A DNA stretch of 64,000 nucleotides, taken from contig NZ_LACC01000011.1 of NCBI RefSeq assembly GCF_000967965.1, forward strand, positions 536,891 through 600,890, written 5' to 3'. Of the stretch, positions 52,353-62,386 are shown piece after piece. Origin of the DNA: Pseudomonas fluorescens. Its GTDB lineage: Bacteria > Pseudomonadota > Gammaproteobacteria > Pseudomonadales > Pseudomonadaceae. The notes beneath the pieces are model-generated. The model ran no database searches. It saw nothing but the letters and a program-made list of their open reading frames with translations, and was not told where the DNA came from. Within the stretch, counting starts at the first letter, position 1, and each line of letters opens with the position of its first letter. The position numbers and the translations under genes are program-made.

Positions 52353-52517
52353 ATTCTTTTGCCGGCTTCGCCGGACCTGTACCGCTTTGCCTTATTTACC
52401 TGTTTGAAATGCCGCTTTGCTGGCGCTACTCCGGCACCTGACAAAGCGCAGCACTCTGCGGGTAAATCATTCGAAGGCCATCTTCAAAGTCAGTGAATTC
52501 AAGAGGTTCTATACGCC
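52353..52517 (+). promoter_or_regulatory. trpGDC leader region with alternative stem-loops
   Basis: Besides the hairpin at 52362-52374 (CCGGC/GCCGG around TTC), this 165-base stretch can form TGCCG/CGGCA (about 52410-52436) and CGCAG/CTGCG (around 52449-52462). GCGCC at the end of the leader ORF can pair with GGCGC inside the second stem. No run of T's follows any of them. Confidence 0.45.
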
Positions 52518-53111
52518 ATGTTGCTGATGATCGATAACTACGACTCCTTTACCTACAACGTTGTGCAATACCTGGGCGAGCTTGGCTCCCAAGTCAAGGT
52601 CGTGCGCAACGATGAGCTGACCATCGCTGAAATCGAAGCCCTCAACCCTGAGCGCATTGTTGTATCCCCCGGTCCTTGCACCCCGACCGAGGCCGGCATC
52701 TCGATTGAAGCGATCAAGCATTTCGCCGGCAAACTGCCGATTCTAGGTGTCTGCCTCGGCCACCAGTCCATCGGCCAAGCCTTTGGCGGTGATGTTGTGC
52801 GCGCCCGCCAAGTGATGCACGGTAAGACTAGCCCGGTATTTCACGAGGACAAGGGTGTCTTCGAAGGCCTGAATCGTCCGCTGACGGTCACGCGCTATCA
52901 TTCATTGATCGTCAAGCGCGAAACCCTGCCAGATTGCCTGGAGCTGACCGCCTGGACCCAACTCGAAGACGGCTCGGTCGACGAGATCATGGGCCTGCGC
53001 CACAAGACTCTGAACATCGAAGGCGTGCAGTTCCACCCTGAGTCGATCCTCACCGAACAGGGCCACGAACTGTTCGCCAACTTCCTCAAGCAAACCGGCG
53101 GCACGCGCTAA
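52518..53111 (+). CDS. trpG: Anthranilate synthase component II (glutamine amidotransferase)
   Basis: A 197-residue class I amidotransferase that feeds ammonia to TrpE. Catalytic cysteine in [11 protein letters not shown] and His/Glu in [19 protein letters not shown] at the N-terminus is typical. First gene of trpGDC. Nine bases before trpD. Confidence 0.97.
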   Translation: MLLMIDNYDSFTYNVVQYLGELGSQVKVVRNDELTIAEIEALNPERIVVSPGPCTPTEAGISIEAIKHFAGKLPILGVCLGHQSIGQAFGGDVVRARQVMHGKTSPVFHEDKGVFEGLNRPLTVTRYHSLIVKRETLPDCLELTAWTQLEDGSVDEIMGLRHKTLNIEGVQFHPESILTEQGHELFANFLKQTGGTR

Positions 53112-53120
53112 GGACTTTTC

Positions 53121-54170
53121 ATGAATATCAAGACAGCCCTGAGCCGTATCGTCGATCACCTCGACCTCAGCACCGATGAAATGCGCGATGTCATGCGCGA
53201 GATCATGACCGGGCAATGCTCGGACGCGCAGATTGGCGCGTTCATGATGGCCATGCGCATGAAGAGCGAAAGCATCGACGAAATCGTCGGTGCGGTGTCG
53301 GTGATGCGCGAACTGGCGGACAAGGTCGAACTCAAGACCCTCGACGGTGTGGTCGATGTGGTGGGCACCGGCGGCGACGGCGCCAATATCTTCAACGTGT
53401 CGACCGCTTCTGCGTTCGTGGTTGCCGCTGCTGGCTGCACCGTGGCCAAGCACGGCAACCGTGCAGTCTCGGGCAAGAGCGGCAGTGCCGATCTGCTGGA
53501 GGCGGCCGGTATCTACCTGAACCTGACGCCGGTTCAGGTGGCACGCTGCATTGACAACGTTGGTATCGGTTTCATGTTTGCCCAGACCCATCACTCTGCG
53601 ATGAAATACGCCGCCGGCCCGCGCCGGGATCTGGGCTTGCGTACCTTGTTCAACATGCTCGGCCCGCTTACGAATCCGGCCGGCGTGAAACATCAGGTGG
53701 TAGGCGTATTTACCCAGGCCTTGTGCCGGCCGCTGGCGGAAGTGTTGCAGCGTCTGGGCAGCAAGCATGTGCTGGTGGTGCATTCGAAGGATGGCCTGGA
53801 TGAGTTCAGCCTGGCAGCACCGACCTTCGTGGCAGAGCTGAAAAACGACCAGATCACCGAGTATTGGGTCGAGCCGGAAGACCTGGGCATGAAGAGCCAG
53901 AGCCTGCATGGCCTGGCCGTGGAAAGCCCGGCGGCTTCCCTGGAGCTGATTCGCGATGCCCTGGGCAAGCGCAAGACCGAAAACGGTCAAAAAGCGGCCG
54001 AGATGATCGTGCTCAATGCCGGTGCCGCACTGTACGCGGCCGACCATGCCAGCAGCCTGAAAGAAGGCGTTGCCTTGGCGCACGATGCGTTGCACACCGG
54101 CCTCGCTCGAGAAAAGCTTGAGGAACTGGGTGCATTTACCGCGGTATTCAAAGTGGAGAATGAGGGATGA
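53121..54170 (+). CDS. trpD: Anthranilate phosphoribosyltransferase
   Basis: A 349-residue enzyme that joins anthranilate to PRPP. The PRPP loop [13 protein letters not shown] (about residue 82-94) and [19 protein letters not shown] are intact. Overlaps trpC by four bases. Confidence 0.97.
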   Translation: MNIKTALSRIVDHLDLSTDEMRDVMREIMTGQCSDAQIGAFMMAMRMKSESIDEIVGAVSVMRELADKVELKTLDGVVDVVGTGGDGANIFNVSTASAFVVAAAGCTVAKHGNRAVSGKSGSADLLEAAGIYLNLTPVQVARCIDNVGIGFMFAQTHHSAMKYAAGPRRDLGLRTLFNMLGPLTNPAGVKHQVVGVFTQALCRPLAEVLQRLGSKHVLVVHSKDGLDEFSLAAPTFVAELKNDQITEYWVEPEDLGMKSQSLHGLAVESPAASLELIRDALGKRKTENGQKAAEMIVLNAGAALYAADHASSLKEGVALAHDALHTGLAREKLEELGAFTAVFKVENEG

Positions 54171-55003
54171 GTGTACCGACGGTTCTGGAAAAGATTCTGG
54201 CGCGCAAGGTCGAGGAAGTCGCCGAGCGTAGCGCTCGCGTCAGCCTCGCCGAGCTGGAAAACCTGGCCAAGGCGGCCGATGCACCCCGTGGTTTTGCCAA
54301 GGCCTTGCTGGCTCAGGCCAAGTTGAAGCAGCCGGCAGTCATTGCTGAAATCAAGAAAGCCTCGCCGAGCAAAGGCGTGATCCGTGAGAACTTCGTTCCC
54401 GCCGATATCGCCAGAAGCTACGAGAAGGGCGGCGCGACCTGCCTGTCGGTACTCACCGATATCGATTATTTCCAGGGCGCTGACGCCTACCTGGAGCAGG
54501 CCCGTGCGGCATGCAAGTTGCCGGTGATCCGCAAGGACTTCATGATCGATCCGTACCAGATCGTCGAAGCCCGGGCCCTGGGCGCCGATTGCGTGCTGTT
54601 GATCGTTTCCGCACTGGATGACGTGAAAATGGCCGAACTGGCAGCCGTGGCCAAAAGCGTCAACCTCGACGTGTTGGTGGAAGTCCATGATGGCGATGAG
54701 CTGGAGCGGGCCTTGATAACCCTCGATACTCCGCTGGTTGGTGTGAACAACCGCAATCTGCACACTTTCGATGTCAGCCTGGAAACCACCCTCGACCTGT
54801 TACCGCGCATTCCACGCGATCGTCTGGTCATCACCGAGAGCGGCATTCTCAACCGCGCCGATGTCGAACTGATGGAAATCAGCGACGTCTACGCGTTCCT
54901 GGTCGGCGAAGCATTCATGCGCGCCGAAAGCCCGGGTACCGAGTTGCAGCGTCTGTTCTTCCCTGAGCGCGGTATTCCCGTCAGCGGCTCGACCCTCGAC
55001 TGA
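54167..55003 (+). CDS. trpC: Indole-3-glycerol phosphate synthase
   Basis: A 278-residue TIM-barrel enzyme, third step after anthranilate in this operon. [17 protein letters not shown] and [11 protein letters not shown] are the family signatures, and the catalytic lysines are in KKASPSKG and RKDFMID. It is monofunctional. trpF is not in this window, consistent with scattered trp genes of Pseudomonas. Confidence 0.97.
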   Translation: MSVPTVLEKILARKVEEVAERSARVSLAELENLAKAADAPRGFAKALLAQAKLKQPAVIAEIKKASPSKGVIRENFVPADIARSYEKGGATCLSVLTDIDYFQGADAYLEQARAACKLPVIRKDFMIDPYQIVEARALGADCVLLIVSALDDVKMAELAAVAKSVNLDVLVEVHDGDELERALITLDTPLVGVNNRNLHTFDVSLETTLDLLPRIPRDRLVITESGILNRADVELMEISDVYAFLVGEAFMRAESPGTELQRLFFPERGIPVSGSTLD

Positions 55004-55031
55004 ATACATCTTCACAGGCAATCCGCTTCCA

Positions 55032-55057
55032 CTGTGGGAGCGGGCTTGCCCGCGAAG
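55032..55057. repeat. REP element, single copy
   Basis: CTGTGGGAGCGGGC followed by TTGCCCGCGAAG, between trpC and the ligase-like gene. Its translation falsely extends the next frame upstream. Confidence 0.85.
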
Positions 55058-55102
55058 AGGCCCGCAAATCCCCTGAAGACCTCTGGTCTGTCGGAGCCTT
55101 CC

Positions 55103-55804
55103 ATGTCGCTGCCAACCTCCCTCACCATCGAAGCCGGCCTGCAAGCCGAGCAGGATCTGTTGGCCTCGGTCTGTGCCGGCGACGCGGAGTTCGGCCTGCT
55201 GTTCTGGCAGCCGAGCGATCGGGCGCTGGTCATGCCGCGCCGTTTGAATCGCTTGCCGGGTTTCGAGGCTGCATGTGAAGTGTCGGCGGCGGCAGGTTGG
55301 CCAGTGCTGCTGCGCGATACCGGCGGCGAGCCGGTTCCACAATCGGCCACAACGATCAACATCGCCCTGGTTTACGCACCACCACGCAGCGAAGGTGATT
55401 TGAACCGCATCGAAACCGGTTACCGGCGCCTGTGCGATCCCATCTGCCAGTTGCTGGATGAATTGGGTGGTTCGTCGTCCCTTGGCGAAATCGACGGCGC
55501 GTTCTGCGATGGCCGCTTCAACGTCAACCTTGATGGACGCAAGATGGTCGGCACCGCGCAACGCTGGCGCCAGAGCCAAGGTGGTCAGCGACCGGTGGGG
55601 TTGGTGCACGGTGCGATGCTGATGGACAACGACCGAGAGTCGATGGTCGCCGCAGTCAATCGTTTCAACGAGGCCTGCGGTCTGGAGCAACGAGTACGCG
55701 CCGAAAGCCACATCGCGTTACATGAGAAGTTCGCGGCGCACGATGCCCTGGCGCGCCTCGACGAACTCTACCGGTTGATGCTGGCGCAGATGTTCAGCGG
55801 CTAG
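55103..55804 (+). CDS. Lipoate/biotin protein ligase-like protein
   Basis: A 233-residue member of the BPL/LplA catalytic fold. RDTGGEPVPQ at about 72-81 replaces the usual RRGTGGGAV motif of lipoate ligases, and NLDGRKMVGTAQR carries the conserved lysine of the binding pocket. It could be an octanoyl/lipoyl transferase or an uncharacterised relative. The standard ATG 55103 (MSLPTSLT) is used. The longer frame to 55034 is translation through a REP. Conserved next to vfr and trpC in pseudomonads. Confidence 0.75.
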   Translation: MSLPTSLTIEAGLQAEQDLLASVCAGDAEFGLLFWQPSDRALVMPRRLNRLPGFEAACEVSAAAGWPVLLRDTGGEPVPQSATTINIALVYAPPRSEGDLNRIETGYRRLCDPICQLLDELGGSSSLGEIDGAFCDGRFNVNLDGRKMVGTAQRWRQSQGGQRPVGLVHGAMLMDNDRESMVAAVNRFNEACGLEQRVRAESHIALHEKFAAHDALARLDELYRLMLAQMFSG

Positions 55805-55814
55805 GTTTTCGAGC

Positions 55815-56459
55815 TTATCGCGTACCGAAGACCACCATGGTCTTGCCTTTGACGTCCACCAGGTTGCGCTCCTCCAGATCCTTGAGCACGCGACCGACCA
55901 TCTCCCGCGAACAACCGACAATCCGCCCGATTTCCTGACGGGTCACCTTGATTTGCATGCCATCGGGGTGCGTCATGGCGTCTGGCTGTTTGCACAGCTC
56001 CAGCAGACAGCGGGCGACTCGGCCGGTTACATCAAAGAATGCCAGGTCACCGACCTTGCGCGTGGTGTTGCGCAGGCGTTGTGCGATTTGTCCGCTGAGG
56101 ACGTAAAGAATGTCCGGATCCTGCTGGGACAACTCGCGGAATTTCGCGTAGCTGATTTCCGCGACTTCGCATTCAACCTTGGCCCGCACCCAAGCGCTGC
56201 GCTCCTGCTCCAGGCCGGCTTGCTCAAACAGGCCCAACTCGCCGAAAAAGTCCCCGGCGTTCAGGTAGGAAATGATCATTTCCCGGCCGTCGTCATCTTC
56301 GATCAGGATGGTGACTGAGCCTTTGATGATGAAGAACAGCGTTTCCGAGCGGTCGCCGGCACAAATGATGTTGCTCTTGGCCTGATAACGGCGGCGCTGG
56401 CAATGCATCAACAGCTTGTCGAGGTTCTTGATCTTGGAGTTGGGGGCAATAGCAACCAT
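55815..56459 (-). CDS. vfr: cAMP receptor protein family regulator Vfr
   Basis: A 214-residue CRP homologue, the exact length of P. aeruginosa Vfr. Cyclic-nucleotide-binding domain (about 15-120, with [12 protein letters not shown]) and C-terminal helix-turn-helix [20 protein letters not shown]. It binds cAMP and regulates virulence, quorum sensing and carbon functions in relatives. ATG 56459 (MVAIAPN) is preferred to the upstream 56483. Divergent from osmC. No clear TGTGA-type palindrome in the gap. Confidence 0.95.
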   Translation of the reverse strand: MVAIAPNSKIKNLDKLLMHCQRRRYQAKSNIICAGDRSETLFFIIKGSVTILIEDDDGREMIISYLNAGDFFGELGLFEQAGLEQERSAWVRAKVECEVAEISYAKFRELSQQDPDILYVLSGQIAQRLRNTTRKVGDLAFFDVTGRVARCLLELCKQPDAMTHPDGMQIKVTRQEIGRIVGCSREMVGRVLKDLEERNLVDVKGKTMVVFGTR

Positions 56460-56687
56460 GGTTGTATCCCGAAAAAACTGCACGGTATGTTTGGTTTTTA
56501 TAAAAAGTGAATGCTGGAGTAAAGCTGGCTATGCGCCATAGAATTGGCGTCAGCTTAACAGACACTTCCAGCAATATTCGAGCATTTACCTACAAGGCAG
56601 TGGGATATGTCCTAGGACGCCGGGCGCTGTCAATCACGGGGCCTGTGCTAAGCTGGCGACCCTTTTTTATACAGTGGAGTCTTGGCG

Positions 56688-57110
56688 ATGAAGGCACGCA
56701 TCCAATGGGCTGGCGAAGCCATGTTCCTCGGCGAATCCGGTAGCGGTCATGTCGTGGTCATGGACGGTCCGCCCGATGCCGGCGGACGTAACCTGGGTGT
56801 CCGGCCGATGGAAATGCTGCTGCTGGGTGTCGGCGGTTGCAGCAATTTCGATGTGGTCAGCATCCTCAAGAAGTCCCGCCAGGCGGTCGAAAGCTGTGAA
56901 GCCTTCCTCGAAGCCGAGCGTGCGACCGAAGATCCAAAGGTGTTCACCAAGATCCACATGCACTTTGTGGTCAAGGGCCGCGGGCTGAAAGAGGCCCAGG
57001 TCAAACGCGCCATCGAGCTGTCTGCCGAGAAGTATTGCTCGGCCTCGATCATGCTCGGCGCGGCTGGTGTGGCAATTACCCACGACTACGAGATCATCGA
57101 GCTCGGTTGA
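56688..57110 (+). CDS. OsmC family protein (peroxidase-like)
   Basis: A 140-residue OsmC/Ohr-fold protein with the two redox cysteines in VGGCSNFDV and YCSASIML. It probably reduces organic hydroperoxides or serves a related thiol function. GGAG eight bases before ATG 56688 supports this start over the TTG at 56682. Divergent from vfr. Confidence 0.9.
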   Translation: MKARIQWAGEAMFLGESGSGHVVVMDGPPDAGGRNLGVRPMEMLLLGVGGCSNFDVVSILKKSRQAVESCEAFLEAERATEDPKVFTKIHMHFVVKGRGLKEAQVKRAIELSAEKYCSASIMLGAAGVAITHDYEIIELG

Positions 57111-57349
57111 ATCGACATTCAACTATCATAAAAGCTGTGCAGACTCTGGCGATCCCAAGCTGACGTCTGCATAATGCGCCACTTTTTTCAGGGTAGTGGC
57201 CCGTCAGCCGACAGGCCGCGCTCCCGAACAGACAACCAAAATCGCCATCGCGAAGAGGTGTTAACCGTCCTACGCAGGTGCGTTGTTCGCATTTGACGGG
57301 CATGCTTGATCACGCGGCCGGGCCGCAAACACATAGAGAGTTTTTAACG

Positions 57350-58141
57350 GTGAAAAGCAAACTCAAGCTCCACGGGTTCAATAACCTGACAAAGACCTTG
57401 AGCTTCAACATCTATGACATCTGCTACGCGGAAACCCCGCAAGACCAGCAGGCTTACGTCGAGTACATCAATAAAGAGTACAACGCGAAACGCCTGACGC
57501 AGATCCTCACGGAAGTTGTCGATATCATTGGTGCCAACATCCTGAACATTGCCAGTCAGGACTATGAGCCGCAGGGCGCCAGCGTCACGATCCTGATCTC
57601 GGAAGAGCCGGTAACCCCGACCGACAGTCAGATCGAAGAGTCTCCGGGCCCGCTGCCCGAAATCATTCTGGCCCACCTCGACAAGAGCCACATCACGGTG
57701 CACACCTATCCGGAAATCCATCCGGTCAGTGGTATTGCAACCTTCCGTGTGGACATCGATGTGTCGACTTGCGGGGTCATTTCACCGCTTAAAGCGCTCA
57801 ACTTCCTGATTCACCAGTTCGATTCGGACATCGTGACCGTGGATTACCGTGTGCGCGGCTTCACCCGTGACGTTGAAGGCAAAAAGCACTTCATCGACCA
57901 CGAGATCAATTCGATCCAGAACTACCTCTCCGACGACACTTACGACGCGTACCAGATGACCGACGTGAACGTGTACCAGGAAAACCTGTTCCACACCAAG
58001 ATGCTGCTGAAGAACTTCGAACTGGATAACTACCTGTTCGGCGACGCCACCAGCAACCTGTCCTCTGAGCAACGCGCCCAGGTGACCGAGCGGGTGAAAC
58101 ACGAAATGCTCGAAATCTTCTACGCGCGCAATATGGCGTAA
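57350..58141 (+). CDS. speD: S-adenosylmethionine decarboxylase proenzyme
   Basis: A 263-residue class 1b SpeD that self-cleaves to give a pyruvoyl cofactor. The cleavage serine is S113 in LDKSH. The product is the aminopropyl donor for spermidine. GTG 57350 starts the conserved [11 protein letters not shown]. The frame open to 57278 adds a non-conserved part. A 239-base leader lies upstream with no called gene. Confidence 0.95.
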   Translation: MKSKLKLHGFNNLTKTLSFNIYDICYAETPQDQQAYVEYINKEYNAKRLTQILTEVVDIIGANILNIASQDYEPQGASVTILISEEPVTPTDSQIEESPGPLPEIILAHLDKSHITVHTYPEIHPVSGIATFRVDIDVSTCGVISPLKALNFLIHQFDSDIVTVDYRVRGFTRDVEGKKHFIDHEINSIQNYLSDDTYDAYQMTDVNVYQENLFHTKMLLKNFELDNYLFGDATSNLSSEQRAQVTERVKHEMLEIFYARNMA

Positions 58142-58153
58142 GATTCTCGAACA

Positions 58154-58192
58154 CAAAAAAAAGGCGACTCCATCACGGCAGTCGCCTTTTTT
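58154..58192 (+). terminator. Terminator after speD
   Basis: AAAAAAGGCGACT pairs with AGTCGCCTTTTTT around a ten-base loop, 13 bases after the stop. Confidence 0.9.
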
Positions 58193-58209
58193 ATTGTTAT
58201 CACCGAACC

Positions 58210-58235
58210 CTGTGGGAGCGAGCCTGCTCGCGAAG
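58210..58235. repeat. REP element, single copy
   Basis: CTGTGGGAGCGAGC with CTGCTCGCGAAG between speD and coq7. Confidence 0.85.
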
Positions 58236-58259
58236 AGGCCCGGACCGACAAAGCAACCA

Positions 58260-58907
58260 TCAGATCCGATAAGTACTCTTTGTCATCACCTTGGCCATCA
58301 GGCTCATCCCGAACTTCACCGGTGCCGGAAAGCGGAACCCGCCAGCATCCAGCGCACTTTCGGCATGCTGTTCTTCATCGATGCGCATCTGCTCAAGAAT
58401 CGCCCGGGATTTTTCATCCTCGGCCGGCAATTGCTCCAGATGTTCGTTCAGGTGTTTGCACACCTGGTCTTCCGTCGCCGCAACGAAACCGAGGCTGACT
58501 TTGTCGCTGATCAGGCCGGCCACTGCGCCGATCCCGAACGACATGCCATAGAACAGCGGATTGAGGATGCTGGTGTGGCTACCCAGTTGATGAATGCGTT
58601 GTTCGCACCAGACCAGGTGATCGATTTCTTCTTCGGCGGCATGTTCCATCGCGGCACGCACTTGCGGCAGTTTGGCGGTCAGCGCCTGTCCTTGGTACAG
58701 CGCTTGGGCGCAGACTTCGCCGGTATGGTTGATGCGCATCAGGCCGGCAACGTGGCGCGTGTCTTCGTCGCTCATTTTCGCATCCGGCTGCACGATGGCG
58801 GGCGACGGACGGTACGGCTGGCCGCTGAAGGGCAGCAGGGTGCGCATCGCGGCATCGGCTTGCAGCAGAAGGCGGTCAATCGGCGAGTAGTGACGTTGGG
58901 TAGTCAT
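58260..58907 (-). CDS. coq7: Ubiquinone biosynthesis hydroxylase Coq7 type
   Basis: A 215-residue di-iron hydroxylase that acts on 2-polyprenyl-3-methyl-6-methoxy-benzoquinone in ubiquinone synthesis. The iron ligands are visible as E in [16 protein letters not shown] and the C-terminal RIDEEQHAE. Pseudomonas uses this Coq7 in place of UbiF. Two internal repeats of the ferritin-like helix pair are apparent. Confidence 0.95.
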   Translation of the reverse strand: MTTQRHYSPIDRLLLQADAAMRTLLPFSGQPYRPSPAIVQPDAKMSDEDTRHVAGLMRINHTGEVCAQALYQGQALTAKLPQVRAAMEHAAEEEIDHLVWCEQRIHQLGSHTSILNPLFYGMSFGIGAVAGLISDKVSLGFVAATEDQVCKHLNEHLEQLPAEDEKSRAILEQMRIDEEQHAESALDAGGFRFPAPVKFGMSLMAKVMTKSTYRI

Positions 58908-59014
58908 GCTGACCTCCGAGGGGAATTTCGGCGGCCAGTTTAACCCAATCGGCCGGGGAAGGTTTGCGCTGGGTCATTGTGATGCAGAGGCTGTGACAGT
59001 GTTGTGATGCCTTT

Positions 59015-59043
59015 TGTGGAAGCGGCTGTGCGCCGCTTCCACA
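59015..59043. repeat. Perfect short palindrome downstream of the HIT gene
   Basis: TGTGGAAGCGGC and GCCGCTTCCACA enclose five bases. It begins 14 bases after the HIT-protein stop. No T-run, so transcript end or REP-like element are both possible. Confidence 0.6.
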
Positions 59044-59056
59044 GGGTTTGGCGCAA

Positions 59057-59395
59057 TCAGCCCGGCGGCCAGTGCATCTGGCGCTGACCCAGCACGTGCA
59101 TATGAATGTGGTAGACGGTTTGCCCGCCTTCTTCATTGCAGTTCATGACGACGCGGAAACCTTTTTCACAGCCCAGTTCCAGTGCCAGGCGCTGGGCGGT
59201 GAACAGTATGTGCCCGGCCAATGTCTTGTCGTCCTCGGTCAGGTCGTTCAAGGTGCGAACCGGTTTCTTCGGGACCACCAGGAAATGTACCGGTGCCTGT
59301 GGGGCAATGTCGTGGAAGGCCAGTACCTGGTCGTCCTCGTAAATGATCTTCGCCGGGATTTCCCGGTTGATGATCTTGGTGAACAGAGTATCCAC
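59057..59395 (-). CDS. HIT family protein (histidine triad, HinT-like)
   Basis: A 112-residue nucleotide-binding protein with the histidine triad HIHMHVLG near the C-terminus and FHDIAPQAPVHFLVVPKK. HinT-type enzymes hydrolyse nucleoside phosphoramidates. GTG 59395 with GGAG nine bases upstream is the start. The frame open to 59437 adds a non-conserved part. Confidence 0.93.
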   Translation of the reverse strand: MDTLFTKIINREIPAKIIYEDDQVLAFHDIAPQAPVHFLVVPKKPVRTLNDLTEDDKTLAGHILFTAQRLALELGCEKGFRVVMNCNEEGGQTVYHIHMHVLGQRQMHWPPG

Positions 59396-59475
59396 AGCTG
59401 TTTTCTCCGTTGTTTGGGCTGGCCTGAGTGTACTCATGGCGTATGCCAGCGCCCAGCTTTTTACCTTGGGTTGGA

Positions 59476-60264
59476 TCAGCGCGGGCAGTAGGCCTTGTTG
59501 ACCATGCCGGCGATCGTGCGAGTCAGCCAGCGCGAGCCGAGCCGCGGCAGGAAGGCGAACCAGCGGTTGCGCCGCCCGGGAATGATGATCGCTTTATTCT
59601 TTTCCAGTGCGCGCACGGTGTAGAGCGCCACTTCCTCGGGGCTCATCAGCAGTTTGCTGTTGGTCAGTTTTTCGCTGTCGAGTTGCGCGGTACGGAAAAA
59701 CGCCGTTCGGGTCGGCCCGGGGCAGAGCACCGAAACCTTGATCGCACATTTTTTCAGCTCGACGCGCAATCCTTCGGAAAAGTGCAGCACATACGCCTTG
59801 CTGGCGTAATAAGTACTCATCCACGGCCCGGGTTGAAACGCCGCTACCGAGGCCACATTCAGAATCTGCCCGCCGCCTTGCAGGGCCATGCTGTTGCCGA
59901 TGGCGTGGCACAGGCGGGTGAGGGCGAGAATGTTCACTTCGATCAGGTCTTGCTCGGTCATCCAGTCCTGGGCCAGAAACGGGCCGCATGTACCGATACC
60001 GGCGCAATTGACCAGCAGATCGATCTGCCGGTCGCCTTCTTCCAGCTCCAGCAGGAATCCGGACAGGCGCAGCGGTTCGCCCAGGTCACAGGCACGGAAC
60101 AGCACTTCCACGCCGAACCTTTGGGTCAGTTCAATCGCAATACTTTCCAGCTGATCACGTTGTCGGGCCACCAGAATCAGGCTGCGGCCGCGCCGGGCCA
60201 GCGCTTCGGCCATTGCCAGGCCGATGCCGCTGGAGGCACCAGTGATCAGAGCGTAACGGGTCAT
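59476..60264 (-). CDS. Short-chain dehydrogenase/reductase
   Basis: A 262-residue Rossmann-fold oxidoreductase. TGASSGIG at the N-terminus (8-15), NCAGIG, and the catalytic YYASKAYV (Tyr-x-x-x-Lys). Classical SDR close to the YqjQ/DltE group. Substrate unknown. ATG 60264 (MTRYALITG) places the glycine motif at its usual distance. Confidence 0.9.
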   Translation of the reverse strand: MTRYALITGASSGIGLAMAEALARRGRSLILVARQRDQLESIAIELTQRFGVEVLFRACDLGEPLRLSGFLLELEEGDRQIDLLVNCAGIGTCGPFLAQDWMTEQDLIEVNILALTRLCHAIGNSMALQGGGQILNVASVAAFQPGPWMSTYYASKAYVLHFSEGLRVELKKCAIKVSVLCPGPTRTAFFRTAQLDSEKLTNSKLLMSPEEVALYTVRALEKNKAIIIPGRRNRWFAFLPRLGSRWLTRTIAGMVNKAYCPR

Positions 60265-60325
60265 GCAGTTCTCCATCGCAACAGCTCCGCGCCGCGACGC
60301 AGGTGTCACGGGCCAGGAGCGCTGT

Positions 60326-61291
60326 TCATTCTTTCGCAGAGTCTACAGGGGGCTGGGCCTCTTCGGCTGCATCGTCGGTGGAATTTGGCACCGGTTCGAC
60401 CTCGACGTCGATTTCATCGGTGGTGACCGAACTGCTTTCGTAGCTGCTCTGGGCGGCGCTTTTGTATTCTTCCCGTATCGCCGTGAGACCACCGGCCAGC
60501 GTGCCGAACAGAATCAGCGCGATAACGATCAGCCACAGCGAAGACAATACCTTGACCGCGGTACTGTTCGGCGGAGGCGGTGGGCCGTAGCGGTTGGCAG
60601 TGTCGTTGCCCGGTACGACCATGATCACGAACGGAAAGAAACTGCCAACGAACGGCACCAGGTTCAGCAACCACAGCCAGCCGGACCAGCCGACATCGTG
60701 CAAGCGTTGAACGGTGATCTGGATGCTGACGAAGGCAAATCCGACGAACAGGATCAAGGCCAGCAAGCTGCCCAATATCAGGCCGGCGGTCGAATCCGCG
60801 CCGATGATAGCCAGGGCGACCAAGGCAAACACCCCGCAAACGACCAGGAGCACAGTTGACAGCACCAGCGTCCAGGCGAGGTAGCGCAAACGGCCGATAC
60901 GGCCATCGAAACTGAATGGCTTGAGCGTTGCGAATTCGGCTACGGCTTCGCCGACGGGCGCGCGAGGCGGCGCGTAAGGGGACTGTGGATCTGCCAAAGG
61001 CTCCTGGCTGCTGGCCGGAGCATGGTCATGAACGTCGGCGAGGTTCAGTTCGATCGGCGTTTCAGCTTCGATGCGGGCGTCGATACCGGTTTTGCTCAGT
61101 GCCTGGAGATAGGTCTGGGCATCGGCTTGCGACAGGTTGCGTTTGAGCGCTACCGGACGCCCGGCGAACAAGCGCTCGATGGCTGTGACATCGCTTTTAA
61201 ACAAATCGGCAAGATTGAGCTTTGCCGTGGTGATGTCGACACCGGGCAGCAAGGCGCCTTCGAATACGATCTTGAAACGATTTTCGCCCAT
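60326..61291 (-). CDS. DUF805 membrane protein with an N-terminal cytoplasmic domain
   Basis: A 321-residue protein. The first ~75 residues (ENRFKIVFEG, AIERLFAGRPVALKR) form a small soluble domain seen in other pseudomonad proteins that I cannot name. A proline-rich linker follows, then a DUF805 domain with four membrane helices (about 140-280, with QRLHDVGWSGWLWLLNL), and a very acidic C-terminal tail. Function unknown. Start at ATG 61291. Confidence 0.8.
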   Translation of the reverse strand: MGENRFKIVFEGALLPGVDITTAKLNLADLFKSDVTAIERLFAGRPVALKRNLSQADAQTYLQALSKTGIDARIEAETPIELNLADVHDHAPASSQEPLADPQSPYAPPRAPVGEAVAEFATLKPFSFDGRIGRLRYLAWTLVLSTVLLVVCGVFALVALAIIGADSTAGLILGSLLALILFVGFAFVSIQITVQRLHDVGWSGWLWLLNLVPFVGSFFPFVIMVVPGNDTANRYGPPPPPNSTAVKVLSSLWLIVIALILFGTLAGGLTAIREEYKSAAQSSYESSSVTTDEIDVEVEPVPNSTDDAAEEAQPPVDSAKE

Positions 61292-61384
61292 GTGCGAGGC
61301 ATCCTTGTCGCGAGAGGTTGAAAGAAGAAGCTTGTGCCTGGGTGAGTGTAGGGCCAGCCGGGCAAGACTGGCCAAGATTTGCTG

Positions 61385-62353
61385 TCAGCGCGGCCAGCGT
61401 TTTGGCAGCCGGGCGGCATGGTCCAGGGCCTGGCGGTACTCCGCGTCGAGACGCGTAATCAACTGCTCGACACTCGGCAAGTCTTCGATTTCTCCCACGC
61501 CCTGGCCGGCAGACCAAACGGTCTTCCAGGCTTTGGCCTCATCGCTGACGGGTTTGAGCTTGGAACCGAAGTTGATCTCGCCCTTGCCTTGCAAGGCGGC
61601 CATGTCGAAACCGGCGGCCTCCAGGCTCTTGCGCATGAAGCTCGCGGGGACACCTGACACGGCTGGAGTATGGATGATGTCTGCCGCTTTGGATGTCAGC
61701 AGCATTTCTTTGTAGGCGTCGGGCGCGTGACTTTCGGTCGTGCCGATAAATCGTGTACCAAAGTAGGCCAAATCCGCGCCGAGCAATTGAGCGGCAAGAA
61801 TTTCGTGGCCGTGGTTCAAGCAGCCGGCCAGCAACAGGGTCTTGTCGAAGAACTGGCGGATCTCGGCAATCAGCGAGAACGGGCTCCAGGTCCCAGCGTG
61901 TCCACCGGCGCCAGCAGCCACGGCTATCAATCCATCCACGCCGGCTTCGGCCGCTTTCTCGGCATGACGGCGTGTCGTTACATCATGGAACACCAGGCCG
62001 CCGTAGCTGTGCACCGCGTCGACCAGTTCTTTCACGGCGCCGAGGCTGGTAATCACGATCGGCACTTTGTGTTCGACGCAGATCTCCAGATCCGCCTGTA
62101 AACGTGGATTGCTGTTATGGACGATCAGGTTCACGGCATAAGGCGCGGGATTTTCCATTGTCGCCAGCCCGGCTTCGATTTCTTCCAGCCAGGCCTTGAA
62201 GCCGCTGCTTTCACGCTGGTTCAGCGCCGGGAAGCTGCCGACCACGCCCTGGCGACAACAGGCGAGTACCAATTGCGGATTGGATATCAGGAACATCGGC
62301 GCCGCCACCACGGGCAGACGTAAACGTTGTTCGAGCAGAGCGGGCAGCGACAT
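61385..62353 (-). CDS. Nitronate monooxygenase family flavoprotein
   Basis: A 322-residue FMN-dependent TIM-barrel protein of the NMO/2-nitropropane dioxygenase family. VVAAPMFLIS at the N-terminus, AGAGGHAG with the conserved histidine, and phosphate-binding ADLAYFGTRF. These enzymes detoxify propionate-3-nitronate. Class I/II membership is not decided. Upstream of the DUF805 gene on the same strand. Confidence 0.88.
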   Translation of the reverse strand: MSLPALLEQRLRLPVVAAPMFLISNPQLVLACCRQGVVGSFPALNQRESSGFKAWLEEIEAGLATMENPAPYAVNLIVHNSNPRLQADLEICVEHKVPIVITSLGAVKELVDAVHSYGGLVFHDVTTRRHAEKAAEAGVDGLIAVAAGAGGHAGTWSPFSLIAEIRQFFDKTLLLAGCLNHGHEILAAQLLGADLAYFGTRFIGTTESHAPDAYKEMLLTSKAADIIHTPAVSGVPASFMRKSLEAAGFDMAALQGKGEINFGSKLKPVSDEAKAWKTVWSAGQGVGEIEDLPSVEQLITRLDAEYRQALDHAARLPKRWPR

Positions 62354-62386
62354 TGGAAGTACCCCGGTGAGTGGTGCCTGTTGGAT

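Noticed and set aside
53216..53554. Alternative frames inside trpD
   Set aside because: Shadow frames of a standard enzyme.
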